Origin: Anaerostipes amylophilus
GTDB lineage: Bacteria; Bacillota; Clostridia; Lachnospirales; Lachnospiraceae
Direction: 5' to 3'
DNA: 64,000 nucleotides
Assembly: GCF_025567365.1 (NCBI RefSeq)
Contig: NZ_JAOQJG010000004.1
Span: forward strand, 216,060 to 280,059
This document shows, one piece after another, positions 24,460-33,711 of the stretch; positions within the stretch are counted from its first letter, which is position 1, and the number at the start of each line of letters is the position of its first letter. The notes under the pieces were generated by a model. The model was not told the DNA's origin and searched no databases. It was given only the letters and a program-made list of their open reading frames with translations. Position numbers and translations under genes: made by a program.

Positions 24460-26550
24460 ATGAAAAAAGAAGGAAGAATATTTGATGTTCTGCAGAGAGT
24501 TGGACGTGCATTTATGCTTCCAATTGCCATTCTGCCGGTCGCAGGACTTTTACTTGGAATTGGACAATCATTTACGAATGAAACAATGCTTCGAACGTAC
24601 CATCTGATTAAGATCATGGGTCCGGGGACAGTTTTGTATGGAATTTTTAAAGTGGGAGGCGATTGTGGAAGTATCATTTTTGACAATCTTGCACTAATAT
24701 TTGCAATGGGAGTTTCTATAGGAATGGCGAAGGCAGAGAAAGCTGTAGCAGCATTATCCGGGGTATTGTCTTTTTTTGTGATGCATGAAGCAATTTCATC
24801 CATGTTGTCTTTATATGGTGATACTTATACGATGCATACGGGAGCAACTGACCAGATTCTTGGAATTACATCATTGCAGTTAGGTGTATTTGGTGGAATT
24901 ATTGTTGGTCTTGGGGTTGGATATCTGCATAATCGACTTTATAAAATAAAACTTCCAGAAGTTTTGTCTTTTTTTGGCGGGACGAGAGCTGTACCGATCA
25001 TTTGTACCATTGTATATGTTGGAGTAGGAATTTTAATGTTCTTTATCTGGCCGCCGATTCAGGGATTAATGTATTCGCTCGGAGGAATTGTGAAAGCCTC
25101 TGGATATTTTGGAACTTTTATTTACGGAGTGCTGGAACGTGCATTGATTCCATTTGGACTGCATCATGTATTTTATCTTCCGTTCTGGCAGACATCACTT
25201 GGTGGAACGATGGAAGTGGCAGGGAAGATGGTTGATGGAGCACAGAATATCTTTTTTGCTCAGTTGGCAGATCCTGCAACCACACATTTTAATGTAGAAG
25301 CGACAAGATTTATGGCAGGAAAGTTTCCACTAATGATCTTTGGACTGCCAGGAGCAGCACTTGCAATTTATCGTTGTGCAAGACCTGAACAAAGAAAAGT
25401 TGTCGGTGGGCTTATGATTTCTGCTGCATTAACATCAATGCTTACAGGAATTACAGAACCATTGGAATTTACATTTCTGTTTATCGCTCCTGGATTATAT
25501 GCAATTCATTGTATTTTTGCGGGATTTGCATATATGATGATGCATGTACTGAAAATTACAGTGGGATTAACATTTTCAGGAGGCCTTATTGATCTGTTCT
25601 TTTTTGGAATCTTGCAAGGACAGGGAAAGACAAACTGGATGATGGTAATTCCACTTGGGATTATCTATTTTATCGTATATTATTTTTTGTTCCATTTTCT
25701 GATCCTGAAATTTGATATTAAGACACCGGGAAGAGAAGAAGAAACAACAATAGAATTCGAAGAGGAGTCTGAATATGAATACAGAGAAGATTTCTCAGAA
25801 GAATTATTAGCGAAAATTGCAGCTGGCCTTGGGGGCAAAAAGAATATTGGAGATATTGACTGTTGTGTTACAAGACTTCGGTGTGGACTTAAGGATATAA
25901 GTCTGGTAGATGATGCTATGATCAGGGAAACGGGATCAAGGGGAATTCTGAAACGAGGTAACAGTATTCAGATTATCTATGGTCCACATGTAACAGTGTT
26001 GAAATCAGAATTTGAAGATTACTTAAGAACTAGACGTGCAAAGAAAGAAATCAAACAGTTACTAAAGGAAAATGTACATTCCGAGGAAGAAACGAAACAG
26101 GAAAGCATTGCCTGTCCGATCAAAGGAAAAGTGATCGAGTTAGAAGAAGTTGGAGATGAAGCATTTTCTGGAGGAATGTTAGGAGAAGGATTTGCAGTTG
26201 TTCCAGAAGAAGGAAAATTATATGCACCAGTAGATGGCATTATTGCGGCTGTATTCCGCACCAAGCATGCACTTGCTATGGAGTCAAAGGAAGGTGCAGA
26301 AGTTCTCATTCATCTAGGCCTTGATACCGTCAAACGAAATGGAAAAGGTTTTTATATGAAGGTAGAAGCTGGACAGAAAGTGAAAAAAGGAGAACTTATC
26401 TGTGAGTTTGATTTAGAAGATATAAAAGCAGATGGATATGTTATGACAACTCCAGTCGTTATAAGTAATAATGAAGAATATGCAAGCATTGCATTAAATC
26501 ATATTGGAGAGTGTAATGTAGGGGAAGAAATTTTAACTATCTACAAATAG
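24460..26550 (+). CDS. Glucose-family PTS enzyme IICBA
   Basis: A 696-residue permease with all three domains in one chain. IIC spans about 1-420 with many helices and the sugar-site region ITEPLEFTFLFIAPGLYA. IIB (about 440-530) holds the phosphorylation cysteine, the second Cys of DCCVTRLRCGL. IIA (about 548-696) begins CPIKGKVIELE and carries TKHALAM and the active histidine in VLIHLGLDTV. It belongs to the glucose/N-acetylglucosamine/maltose superfamily; which sugar is moved cannot be decided by eye. It follows manA by 35 bases and ends in a very strong terminator. Confidence 0.93.
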   Translation: MKKEGRIFDVLQRVGRAFMLPIAILPVAGLLLGIGQSFTNETMLRTYHLIKIMGPGTVLYGIFKVGGDCGSIIFDNLALIFAMGVSIGMAKAEKAVAALSGVLSFFVMHEAISSMLSLYGDTYTMHTGATDQILGITSLQLGVFGGIIVGLGVGYLHNRLYKIKLPEVLSFFGGTRAVPIICTIVYVGVGILMFFIWPPIQGLMYSLGGIVKASGYFGTFIYGVLERALIPFGLHHVFYLPFWQTSLGGTMEVAGKMVDGAQNIFFAQLADPATTHFNVEATRFMAGKFPLMIFGLPGAALAIYRCARPEQRKVVGGLMISAALTSMLTGITEPLEFTFLFIAPGLYAIHCIFAGFAYMMMHVLKITVGLTFSGGLIDLFFFGILQGQGKTNWMMVIPLGIIYFIVYYFLFHFLILKFDIKTPGREEETTIEFEEESEYEYREDFSEELLAKIAAGLGGKKNIGDIDCCVTRLRCGLKDISLVDDAMIRETGSRGILKRGNSIQIIYGPHVTVLKSEFEDYLRTRRAKKEIKQLLKENVHSEEETKQESIACPIKGKVIELEEVGDEAFSGGMLGEGFAVVPEEGKLYAPVDGIIAAVFRTKHALAMESKEGAEVLIHLGLDTVKRNGKGFYMKVEAGQKVKKGELICEFDLEDIKADGYVMTTPVVISNNEEYASIALNHIGECNVGEEILTIYK

Positions 26551-26589
26551 GTAACTATAAAATTAAATATAGATACAATTCTTAAACTT

Positions 26590-26650
26590 AAAAAGAAGGG
26601 ATGTTATTTATGATCGATATTAGATTATAAATAACATCCCTTCTTTTTGT
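26590..26650 (+). terminator. Very strong terminator after the IICBA gene
   Basis: Perfect 22-bp inverted repeat: left arm 26590-26611 (starting AAAAAGAAGGGATG) and right arm 26627-26648 (ending CATCCCTTCTTTTT), 15-base loop containing ATCGAT. Confidence 0.95.
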
Positions 26651-26761
26651 TTGCATGCGAAAAATAGTAGAAATAAAAAATTTTAAATCAATATAATCGA
26701 CATAATGTTACAAAAATCAATAAAATATTACAATAATATTACGAAATAATAATGAAAAGTA

Positions 26762-26789
26762 TTGACATACTATATATAAGTGCTATAAT
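26762..26789 (+). promoter_or_regulatory. Promoter of the NlpC/P60 hydrolase gene
   Basis: Consensus TTGACA (26762-26767), 16-base spacer, consensus TATAAT (26784-26789). The 5' leader of about 40 bases ends in AAAGGAGGG. Confidence 0.8.
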
Positions 26790-26838
26790 ACACACATACT
26801 CGAGTTAACAAAATTGTAACATTTAAAGGAGGGACATT

Positions 26839-27975
26839 ATGATAACGAGGAAAATGAGACTATCGATGGCGATGCTTACGATTGCCGCGAGTGTGTTGAC
26901 GACAGGAAATATAAAAGCAGATGAGAAAGATACAACAAAAGAAACAAATACAGCAACGGAAAGTAAATATGCGAATAAAGCAGTTGCAGATATTTATTCT
27001 ACAACAACATTAAATATCCGAAAAAAGGGTAGTATAAATGCAAAGATCGTAGGAAAAATGAAAAAAGGTAACATTGCAACTGTGCTGAAGAAAGGATCTG
27101 AATGGTCAAAAGTAAGATCAGGAAATGTTACAGGATACGTAAAAAATCAGTATCTTGTATTTGGCGATGAGATTGAGAACTTTGCGAAACAAAATGTGAA
27201 AAAGGTGGCGAAAGTTCAGACGGAAACATTAAGAGTTCGTAAGAAAGCATCTACGGATTCAAAGATTGTTACATTGGTATCTGAAGATGACAAATTAAAA
27301 GTTAAGAAGCAGAACGGTGATTGGGCAAAAGTCAAAGTTGATGGTAAAACAGGATATGTCTCAAAAGATTATGCAAAAGTAACATACTCTTTTGGAAAAG
27401 CAAAATCCATGAAACAGATTCAGGCAGAACAGGCGGCAAAAGAGGCACAGAAACAAGCAGCGCAAACAACAATCGGAAATGAGTCTGCATCAACATCAAG
27501 CAGTAATACTTCAAACAGCAGCACAACATCAGGAAGTACAAAAGCAAGTTCTGTACAGGCGGCAAAGAAAGCTTCCGTATCAGTATCATCCAGTGGTTCA
27601 TCAGCAACAGGAAGCAGAATCGCAAGTTATGCCCAGCAGTTTATTGGAAATCCATATCGTTATGGAGGAAACAGTTTAACAAGGGGAATTGACTGCTCTG
27701 GATTTACACAGCAGATCATGGAAAAATTTGGATACAGCATCAGCCGTACAAGCAGTTCTCAGGCAGGGGATGGAAGAGCAGTATCTACAAGCAACTTAAG
27801 AGCTGGGGATTTAGTGTTTTACGGAGATGGTGGAAGTATCAATCATGTGGCACTTTATATCGGTGGTGGTCAGGTGGTACATGCAAGTAATTCTGCACCA
27901 TATCCAAGAGGTGGAATTAAGATTTCAAATGTAAATTACAGAACACCAATCTGTGCGAGACGTATCATAGGATAG
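26839..27975 (+). CDS. Secreted SH3-NlpC/P60 peptidoglycan hydrolase
   Basis: A 378-residue exported endopeptidase that probably cuts peptide stems in the cell wall. The signal peptide is about 1-29 (cleavage likely after NIKA). Two bacterial SH3 domains follow (about 52-112 and 130-180, with LNIRKKGS and LRVRKKAS starts), then a Ser/Thr/Gln-rich linker (about 190-255), then the NlpC/P60 domain. Catalytic Cys286 is in DCSGF and His336 in NHVALYIG, with the third polar residue in HAS. It has its own strong promoter and terminator. SH3 domains usually bind the wall. Confidence 0.94.
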   Translation: MITRKMRLSMAMLTIAASVLTTGNIKADEKDTTKETNTATESKYANKAVADIYSTTTLNIRKKGSINAKIVGKMKKGNIATVLKKGSEWSKVRSGNVTGYVKNQYLVFGDEIENFAKQNVKKVAKVQTETLRVRKKASTDSKIVTLVSEDDKLKVKKQNGDWAKVKVDGKTGYVSKDYAKVTYSFGKAKSMKQIQAEQAAKEAQKQAAQTTIGNESASTSSSNTSNSSTTSGSTKASSVQAAKKASVSVSSSGSSATGSRIASYAQQFIGNPYRYGGNSLTRGIDCSGFTQQIMEKFGYSISRTSSSQAGDGRAVSTSNLRAGDLVFYGDGGSINHVALYIGGGQVVHASNSAPYPRGGIKISNVNYRTPICARRIIG

Positions 27976-28007
27976 AAAAAGAACTACGAATATTGTTTGT
28001 ATATGAA

Positions 28008-28059
28008 AAGAGCGCAGGAGAGCAATTCATGTCGGATCGATCTTCTGTGTTCTTTTTTT
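28008..28059 (+). terminator. Terminator after the NlpC/P60 gene
   Basis: AAGAGCGCAGGAGA (28008-28021) pairs with TCTTCTGTGTTCTT (28041-28054) as 14 pairs including three G-U, followed by five T. Confidence 0.85.
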
Positions 28060-28099
28060 GATATATTTGGTATGAAAATAAAAAATTAAAGTTCTGATA

Positions 28100-28128
28100 T
28101 TGACAGAAGAACATCAGATTTATAAAAT
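28100..28128 (+). promoter_or_regulatory. Promoter of the MATE exporter gene
   Basis: TTGACA (28100-28105), 17-base spacer, TAAAAT (28123-28128). The leader to the start codon is about 55 bases. Confidence 0.6.
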
Positions 28129-28187
28129 GAAAAAGGTATATTTTTGGTTAGGAAAATAAAGACAGAAAAGAGATGTAGAAAGAAAGC

Positions 28188-29525
28188 ATGAAAGAAAGAC
28201 GTTTCACAAACAAAAAGCTGATCGCTCTTATGTTACCATTGGCAGTAGATCAGCTTTTAAATTCATTTATGGGTACGGTAGATACTCTTGTGGTCAGTAA
28301 CTTAGGATCGGCAGCAATTTCAGCGGTCAGTTTAGTGGACTCCATCAATATTTTGGTTGTTCAGGCATTTTTTGCATTGGCTTCTGGTGGTACGGTTGTT
28401 TGTTCACATTATCTTGGGTGTGAGAAAAAGGAGAGGGCAACGAATGCAGCCAGACAGTTAGTGTTTATTACATTCGCCATGTCACTGATCATTGCAATTG
28501 CATGTCATTTATTCAGCAGTCAGATTCTTGGTGTGATCTTTGGTCAGGTGGAACCAGCAGTCATGGAGAATGCAAAGAAGTATTTCTTTTTTTCTGCAAT
28601 GTCCTATCCATTTATTGCATTGTACGACGACGGAGCCTGCATTTTAAGAGCACAGGAGAACAGTAAACTTCCAATGCAGATTTCATTTATTGCAAATGGA
28701 ATTAATGTCGTATTGAATCTAGTGTTTGTATGGATTTTCCATTTTGGAGTAGCAGGATCTTCTGCAGCAACAATGATCGCCAGAGCATTTGCAATGATCG
28801 CAGTACTTTATAAATTAAGAAGCCCAAATATGAAAGTGCAGCTTAGAGATTATTTTTCGATTCGTCCGGAATGGAAAGAAATCAAGCGTATTTTACATAT
28901 CGGGGTACCATCAGGAATTGAAAATGGAATGTTCCAGTTTGGAAAACTTGCAATTCAATCAACAGTATCTTTAATGGGAACGGCGGCAATCGCAGCACAG
29001 GGAATGACGAATATCATCGAGAACTTAAATGGAATCATGTCGATTGGAATGGGAATCGGCTTGATGACAGTTGTTGGAGAATGCCTTGGTGCAGGAGAGA
29101 AGGAAGAGGCTGTATATTATATAAAGAAGATTTCTATTGCAGCAGAAGTAGTGTTGATCATTACGTGTTTATTAATGTTTGGACTTACTTATCCGATCAC
29201 TTATTTTGGAGGAATGGAGCCAGAGAGTGCTAAACTTTGCATCTTCATGGTAACATGCATTACGATCGTAAAACCAATTGTATGGATCATGGCTTTTATT
29301 CCACCATATGGGTTCAGAGCTGCAGGAGATGTGAAGTTTACGATGACGACATCCATGTTATGTATGTGGCTTTGCAGAGTTGTACTTGCAATGGTACTTG
29401 CAAGAGTGTTCCATATGGGACCAATCGCAGTGTGGATCGGAATGTTTACGGACTGGACGATTCGTGCAATTATTTATACAGTACGATTTAGAAATAGAAA
29501 GTGGCTTGCACATCAGGTTATCTGA
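28188..29525 (+). CDS. MATE-family efflux transporter
   Basis: A 445-residue membrane protein with about 12 predicted helices in two related halves, the multidrug and toxin extrusion family, usually driven by sodium or proton gradients. Family features include LMLPLAVDQLLNSFMGTVDTLVVSNLG near the N-terminus, ALYDDGACILRAQENSKLPM in the first half, and GVPSGIENGMFQFGKLAIQ in the second. The ribosome site is weak (GAAAGAAAG). A hairpin spans the stop codon and the queA promoter starts right after it. Exported compounds are unknown. Confidence 0.92.
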   Translation: MKERRFTNKKLIALMLPLAVDQLLNSFMGTVDTLVVSNLGSAAISAVSLVDSINILVVQAFFALASGGTVVCSHYLGCEKKERATNAARQLVFITFAMSLIIAIACHLFSSQILGVIFGQVEPAVMENAKKYFFFSAMSYPFIALYDDGACILRAQENSKLPMQISFIANGINVVLNLVFVWIFHFGVAGSSAATMIARAFAMIAVLYKLRSPNMKVQLRDYFSIRPEWKEIKRILHIGVPSGIENGMFQFGKLAIQSTVSLMGTAAIAAQGMTNIIENLNGIMSIGMGIGLMTVVGECLGAGEKEEAVYYIKKISIAAEVVLIITCLLMFGLTYPITYFGGMEPESAKLCIFMVTCITIVKPIVWIMAFIPPYGFRAAGDVKFTMTTSMLCMWLCRVVLAMVLARVFHMGPIAVWIGMFTDWTIRAIIYTVRFRNRKWLAHQVI

Positions 29526-29530
29526 TGTGC
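29508..29530 (+). repeat. Hairpin across the MATE stop codon
   Basis: GCACATCAG (29508-29516) and CTGATGTGC (29522-29530) form a perfect 9-bp stem with a 5-base loop. The stop codon TGA lies in the right arm. No T-run follows, so it is more likely a 3'-end stabiliser or weak terminator. Confidence 0.55.
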
Positions 29531-29531
29531 G

Positions 29532-29560
29532 TTGCGGATCATGGTGGTTCGTGTTATACT
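29532..29560 (+). promoter_or_regulatory. Promoter of the queA operon
   Basis: TTGCGG (29532-29537), 17-base spacer, TATACT (29555-29560). Its -35 directly abuts the MATE stop-codon hairpin. Confidence 0.55.
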
Positions 29561-29616
29561 GAAATGTATTTGAATATTAGAAAAATGAAGAAATAGATAG
29601 AAGGGATACAGAGAAG

Positions 29617-30645
29617 ATGAAAGTATCAGATTTTACATTTGATTTACCAGAAGAACTGATCGCTCAGGATCCGCTTGAGGACAGATCAAGTTCCAGATTA
29701 TTAACATTAGATAAGAATACAGGAGAGATCGGACATGATATCTTCCATAACATTGTAAATTATTTAAAACCAGGAGATTGTCTTGTGTTAAATAATACAA
29801 AAGTAATTCCAGCAAGACTGATCGGGGCTAAAGAAGAAACAGGTGGAAAAGTTGAGGTTCTGCTTCTTAAGAGAAAACAGGACAATGTATGGGAAACACT
29901 TGTAAAACCAGGAAAGAAAGCACGTCCAGGAGCAAGAATCTCTTTTGGAGATGGGAAATTAGTTGGTGAAGTTATTGATGTTGTTGATGAAGGAAACCGT
30001 TTGGTGAAGTTTGAATATGAGGGAATTTTTGAAGAAGTGTTAGATGAACTTGGGCAGATGCCATTACCACCATATATTACTCATCAGTTAAAAGATAAGA
30101 ATCGCTACCAGACAGTTTATGCCAAATATGATGGTTCAGCAGCAGCACCAACAGCGGGATTGCATTTTACAAAAGAATTATTGCAGCAGATCAAAGACAT
30201 GGGAGTCAATATCGCATATGTGACACTTCATGTAGGACTTGGTACGTTTCGTCCTGTCAAAGTAGATGATGTCTTAGATCATCATATGCATTCTGAATTT
30301 TACAGAATCGAAGAAGATGATGCGAAACTCATCAATGAGACAAAGAAAAATGGTGGAAGAGTTATTTCTGTCGGAACAACAAGTACAAGAACATTGGAAT
30401 CTGTTGCAGAAGAAGATGGGACACTCCATGCTAAGAGCGGATGGACAGACATCTTTATCTATCCAGGATATAAATTTAAAGTAATTGATGGACTGATCAC
30501 AAACTTTCATCTGCCAGAATCTACATTATTAATGTTAGTTTCTGCTCTTGCTGGAAGAGAACATATTTTAAATGCTTATAATATCGCAGTTAAAGAAAGA
30601 TACAGATTCTTCTCATTTGGGGATGCTATGTTTATTCATCCATAA
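29617..30645 (+). CDS. queA: S-adenosylmethionine:tRNA ribosyltransferase-isomerase
   Basis: A 342-residue cytoplasmic enzyme that transfers and rearranges the ribosyl part of SAM onto preQ1 in the tRNA wobble base, giving epoxyqueuosine. Family motifs visible are LPEELIAQDPLEDRSSSRLL, LNNTKVIPARL, PTAGLHFTKELL and HVGLGTFRPV. Length is normal. No tgt or queuosine precursor genes are nearby. It seems to lead a same-strand run reaching ispH-rpsA. Confidence 0.97.
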   Translation: MKVSDFTFDLPEELIAQDPLEDRSSSRLLTLDKNTGEIGHDIFHNIVNYLKPGDCLVLNNTKVIPARLIGAKEETGGKVEVLLLKRKQDNVWETLVKPGKKARPGARISFGDGKLVGEVIDVVDEGNRLVKFEYEGIFEEVLDELGQMPLPPYITHQLKDKNRYQTVYAKYDGSAAAPTAGLHFTKELLQQIKDMGVNIAYVTLHVGLGTFRPVKVDDVLDHHMHSEFYRIEEDDAKLINETKKNGGRVISVGTTSTRTLESVAEEDGTLHAKSGWTDIFIYPGYKFKVIDGLITNFHLPESTLLMLVSALAGREHILNAYNIAVKERYRFFSFGDAMFIHP

Positions 30646-30707
30646 GAAGAATTTATGATAAAATGTATTGAGGTATTATTTTAAAGATACGAAATGGAGG
30701 AACCTTT

Positions 30708-31736
30708 ATGAAACTCGCACTGATTGGAACAGGAAAGATCATCGAAGATGCATTATTTGCAATGGAACCAGTGAAAACAATTGAGAGAACGGCAGTTTTT
30801 GCAAGACCTCACAGCAGGGATAAGGCAGAAAAACTTGCAAAACAGTATGCGATCAAAGAAGTCTACACAGACTATGAAGAGTTATTGAAAAAGACAGAAG
30901 CTGATACTGTTTACATTGGCTTGGTCAACAGTGCCCATTATCCATATGCGAAACAGGCATTATTAGCAGGAAAAAATGTAATTCTTGAAAAACCATTTAC
31001 TGGGTTTTATGAGGAAACCAAAGAACTGGCACAGATCGCAAATGAAAAGAAATTATTTATTTTTGAAGCAATTACAGTACTTCACAATGAAGTGTTCTAT
31101 GAGATGAAGAAAAACTTAAATAAACTAGGAAATATTCGTATGGCACTGTGCAATTATTCTCAGTATTCAAGCCGTTATGATGCATATTTAGAAGGAGATA
31201 TCACACACTCTTTTGATCCAGCGTATTATGGCGGTTCATTATATGATATCAATGTATATAATGTTCATTATTGTGTGGGATTGTTCGGGGAACCAAAGAA
31301 TGCAACTTATTATCCGAATGTTGGACCAAATGGAATCGATACATCAGGAACACTTGTGATGGAATATGATGGATTTAGCGCAGTCTGTACTGGAAGTAAG
31401 GATTCAGACAGTCCGGGATATGTCAGCATTCAGGGCGAAAAAGGATTTATGAAGATAGATTCTAAACCGAATATTGCTTCTGAACTGAAGACAATCTATG
31501 TCGATGAAAATGTTAAAGAGAAAGTAAAAGACGCAGCAGGAGCGATGGTTCGTGCAACAATTACAGAAGAATATAAAGCACCAGAGCATCATCACCGTAT
31601 GACACAGGAATTTACGGACTTTGCAAGAATGATCGATGAAAAAGATTATGAAACAGCGAAGGAATTCTTGGATGAGACTGTTGCGGTTGTGAAAGTACTT
31701 GAGACGGCAAGAAAGAAAGCTGGAATCGAGTTTTAA
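30708..31736 (+). CDS. Gfo/Idh/MocA-family oxidoreductase
   Basis: A 342-residue NAD(P)-dependent dehydrogenase, the second of this family in the window. The Rossmann motif LALIGTGKIIEDA is at the N-terminus and the catalytic EKPF appears in VILEKPFTGF. The C-terminal half has the usual open beta-sheet (GGSLYDINVYNVHYCVGLFGEP). Substrate unknown; relatives act on sugars and dihydrodiols. GGAGG precedes the start. The gene lies between queA and an HI0933-type flavoprotein, 62 and 21 bases away. Confidence 0.88.
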   Translation: MKLALIGTGKIIEDALFAMEPVKTIERTAVFARPHSRDKAEKLAKQYAIKEVYTDYEELLKKTEADTVYIGLVNSAHYPYAKQALLAGKNVILEKPFTGFYEETKELAQIANEKKLFIFEAITVLHNEVFYEMKKNLNKLGNIRMALCNYSQYSSRYDAYLEGDITHSFDPAYYGGSLYDINVYNVHYCVGLFGEPKNATYYPNVGPNGIDTSGTLVMEYDGFSAVCTGSKDSDSPGYVSIQGEKGFMKIDSKPNIASELKTIYVDENVKEKVKDAAGAMVRATITEEYKAPEHHHRMTQEFTDFARMIDEKDYETAKEFLDETVAVVKVLETARKKAGIEF

Positions 31737-31757
31737 TATTATAGAAGGAAGTAACCT

Positions 31758-32975
31758 ATGAAAGTAATCATTATCGGTGGCGGTGCTGCTGGCATGCTGG
31801 CTGCATATCAGGCAGCAAAATGTGGAAACGATGTTTCTTTATACGAAAAAAATGAAAAATTAGGAAAGAAGATATTTATCACAGGAAAAGGCCGCTGTAA
31901 TGTGACAAATGCCTGTGAGGTCGAAGAATTGTTAGATCATGTCGTAACGAATAAAGAGTTTTTGTACAGTGGTTTCTATTCATTTACGAATAATGCAATG
32001 ATGGAATTGTTAGAAGAGCTTGGATGCCCGCTCAAAGTAGAAAGAGGAAACCGAGTATTTCCAGTATCCGATCATTCTTCGGATGTTATTGCAGCATTGC
32101 AGAGAGGGCTTAGAAAAGAGAATGTTGATATTTATTTAAATACAACAGTTAAAAAGATTCTGAGTGAAGACGGAACTGTAACAGGAGTTAGATTGGCATC
32201 TGGAGACACGGTGAAGGCTGATAAAGTCATTGTTGCAACAGGAGGTATGTCCTATCAGACAACAGGATCTACGGGTGATGGGTATGATTTTGCAAGAAAA
32301 GCAGGGCATAAAGTGACAAAACTTACCCCGGCACTTGTGCCATTTGAGATTAAAGAAGATTTCTGCAAACAGCTAATGGGATTGTCCTTAAGAAATGTCG
32401 CAGTGAAGATGACAGCAGATGGCAAAAAGATTTATGAAGATTTTGGAGAAATGCTTTTTACGCATTTTGGAATTAGTGGACCGGTTGTTTTAAGTGCCAG
32501 CAGTTATATCGGAAAATATCAAGGAAAAGAATTAAAATTTATGATTGACCTGAAACCGGCACTTAATAAAGACCAATTAGATCACAGAGTATTAAAAGAT
32601 TTCAACAAGGCACTTAATAAAGATTTTGTAAATTCTTTGGATAATCTTTTGCCGAAAAAGCTGATTCCTGTTATCGTAGAATTATCAGGAATTCCAGAAC
32701 ATAAGAAAGTTAATGAGATCACGAAGAAAGAAAGAGAAACTTTGGTTTCTTTATTAAAGTGTCTTGAACTTACGATCACTGGAGTCAGAGGATTTAAAGA
32801 AGCGATCATCACACAGGGTGGAGTTAATGTGAAAGAAATAGATCCTGGAACGATGGAATCAAAGAAAGTCAAAGGATTATATTTTGCAGGAGAAGTCTTA
32901 GATCTTGATGCGGTTACAGGTGGATTTAATCTACAGATCGCATGGTCAACAGGCTATCTTGCAGGAATGAATTAG
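31758..32975 (+). CDS. HI0933-family FAD-dependent oxidoreductase
   Basis: A 405-residue flavoprotein. The N-terminal FAD-binding fold is VIIIGGGAAGMLAAYQAA, the family block GKKIFITGKGRCNVTNA follows, and the C-terminus GLYFAGEVLDLDAVTGGFNLQIAWSTG closes the FAD site. Members are annotated as NAD(P)/FAD-dependent oxidoreductases or aminoacetone oxidase family proteins; the true substrate is uncertain. The order flavoprotein-cmk-ispH/rpsA is common in Clostridia. AGAAGGAAG precedes the start. Confidence 0.92.
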   Translation: MKVIIIGGGAAGMLAAYQAAKCGNDVSLYEKNEKLGKKIFITGKGRCNVTNACEVEELLDHVVTNKEFLYSGFYSFTNNAMMELLEELGCPLKVERGNRVFPVSDHSSDVIAALQRGLRKENVDIYLNTTVKKILSEDGTVTGVRLASGDTVKADKVIVATGGMSYQTTGSTGDGYDFARKAGHKVTKLTPALVPFEIKEDFCKQLMGLSLRNVAVKMTADGKKIYEDFGEMLFTHFGISGPVVLSASSYIGKYQGKELKFMIDLKPALNKDQLDHRVLKDFNKALNKDFVNSLDNLLPKKLIPVIVELSGIPEHKKVNEITKKERETLVSLLKCLELTITGVRGFKEAIITQGGVNVKEIDPGTMESKKVKGLYFAGEVLDLDAVTGGFNLQIAWSTGYLAGMN

Positions 32976-33007
32976 TATATCAAGAAGCAGATCAGGAGGA
33001 AAAGGTA

Positions 33008-33670
33008 ATGTACAGTATTGCGATTGACGGACCAGCGGGAGCAGGGAAAAGCACGATTGCAAAAACAATTGCAAAGAAACTAGAATTTATTTATGTAGAC
33101 ACAGGGGCGATGTATCGTGCTATGGCACTTTATTTTATCAGACACGAGATCGATCCAAAAAATGAAGAAGCAATCAATAAAGCGTGCCCAGATATTCATG
33201 TAAGTATCAATTATGAAGATGGGGTGCAGCAAGTATTATTAAATGGGGAGAATGTAAATGGTCTGATACGCACCGAAGAAGTTGGAAATATGGCTTCTAA
33301 AACATCTGCTTATAAGACGGTTCGCGCAACACTTCTGGATCTTCAGAGAGATCTTGCCAAGACAGCCAATATCTTAATGGACGGGAGAGATATCGGAACC
33401 AATGTACTGCCAGATGCAGACTTGAAAATTTATTTAACAGCATCATCCAAAGTAAGAGCTGAGCGTCGCTACAAAGAGTTAGTAGAAAAAGGCGTGAAAG
33501 CGGATTTTAATAAGATTGAAGAAGATATCATCATCCGTGACCGTCAGGATATGGAACGAGAGATCGCACCCCTAAAACAGGCAGACGATGCAGTGCTTGT
33601 TGATTCTTCTGATATGACGATCGAAGAAGTTGTCGATGCGATCGTTGCGGAATTTGAGAAAGTAAAATAA
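33008..33670 (+). CDS. cmk: Cytidylate kinase
   Basis: A 220-residue kinase that phosphorylates CMP and dCMP. The P-loop is IDGPAGAGKSTIAK (about 6-19), DTGAMYRAMA and DGRDIGTNVLPDA follow, and RDRQDMEREIAPL near the C-terminus is the lid region. A methionine 22 codons earlier overlaps the flavoprotein gene; AGGAGGAAAAGG before 33008 settles the start. It precedes ispH-rpsA by 41 bases. Confidence 0.97.
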   Translation: MYSIAIDGPAGAGKSTIAKTIAKKLEFIYVDTGAMYRAMALYFIRHEIDPKNEEAINKACPDIHVSINYEDGVQQVLLNGENVNGLIRTEEVGNMASKTSAYKTVRATLLDLQRDLAKTANILMDGRDIGTNVLPDADLKIYLTASSKVRAERRYKELVEKGVKADFNKIEEDIIIRDRQDMEREIAPLKQADDAVLVDSSDMTIEEVVDAIVAEFEKVK

Positions 33671-33711
33671 TTGCGTTTGCAAAGATTCATTTACAAACAG
33701 TGAGGGTAAAG

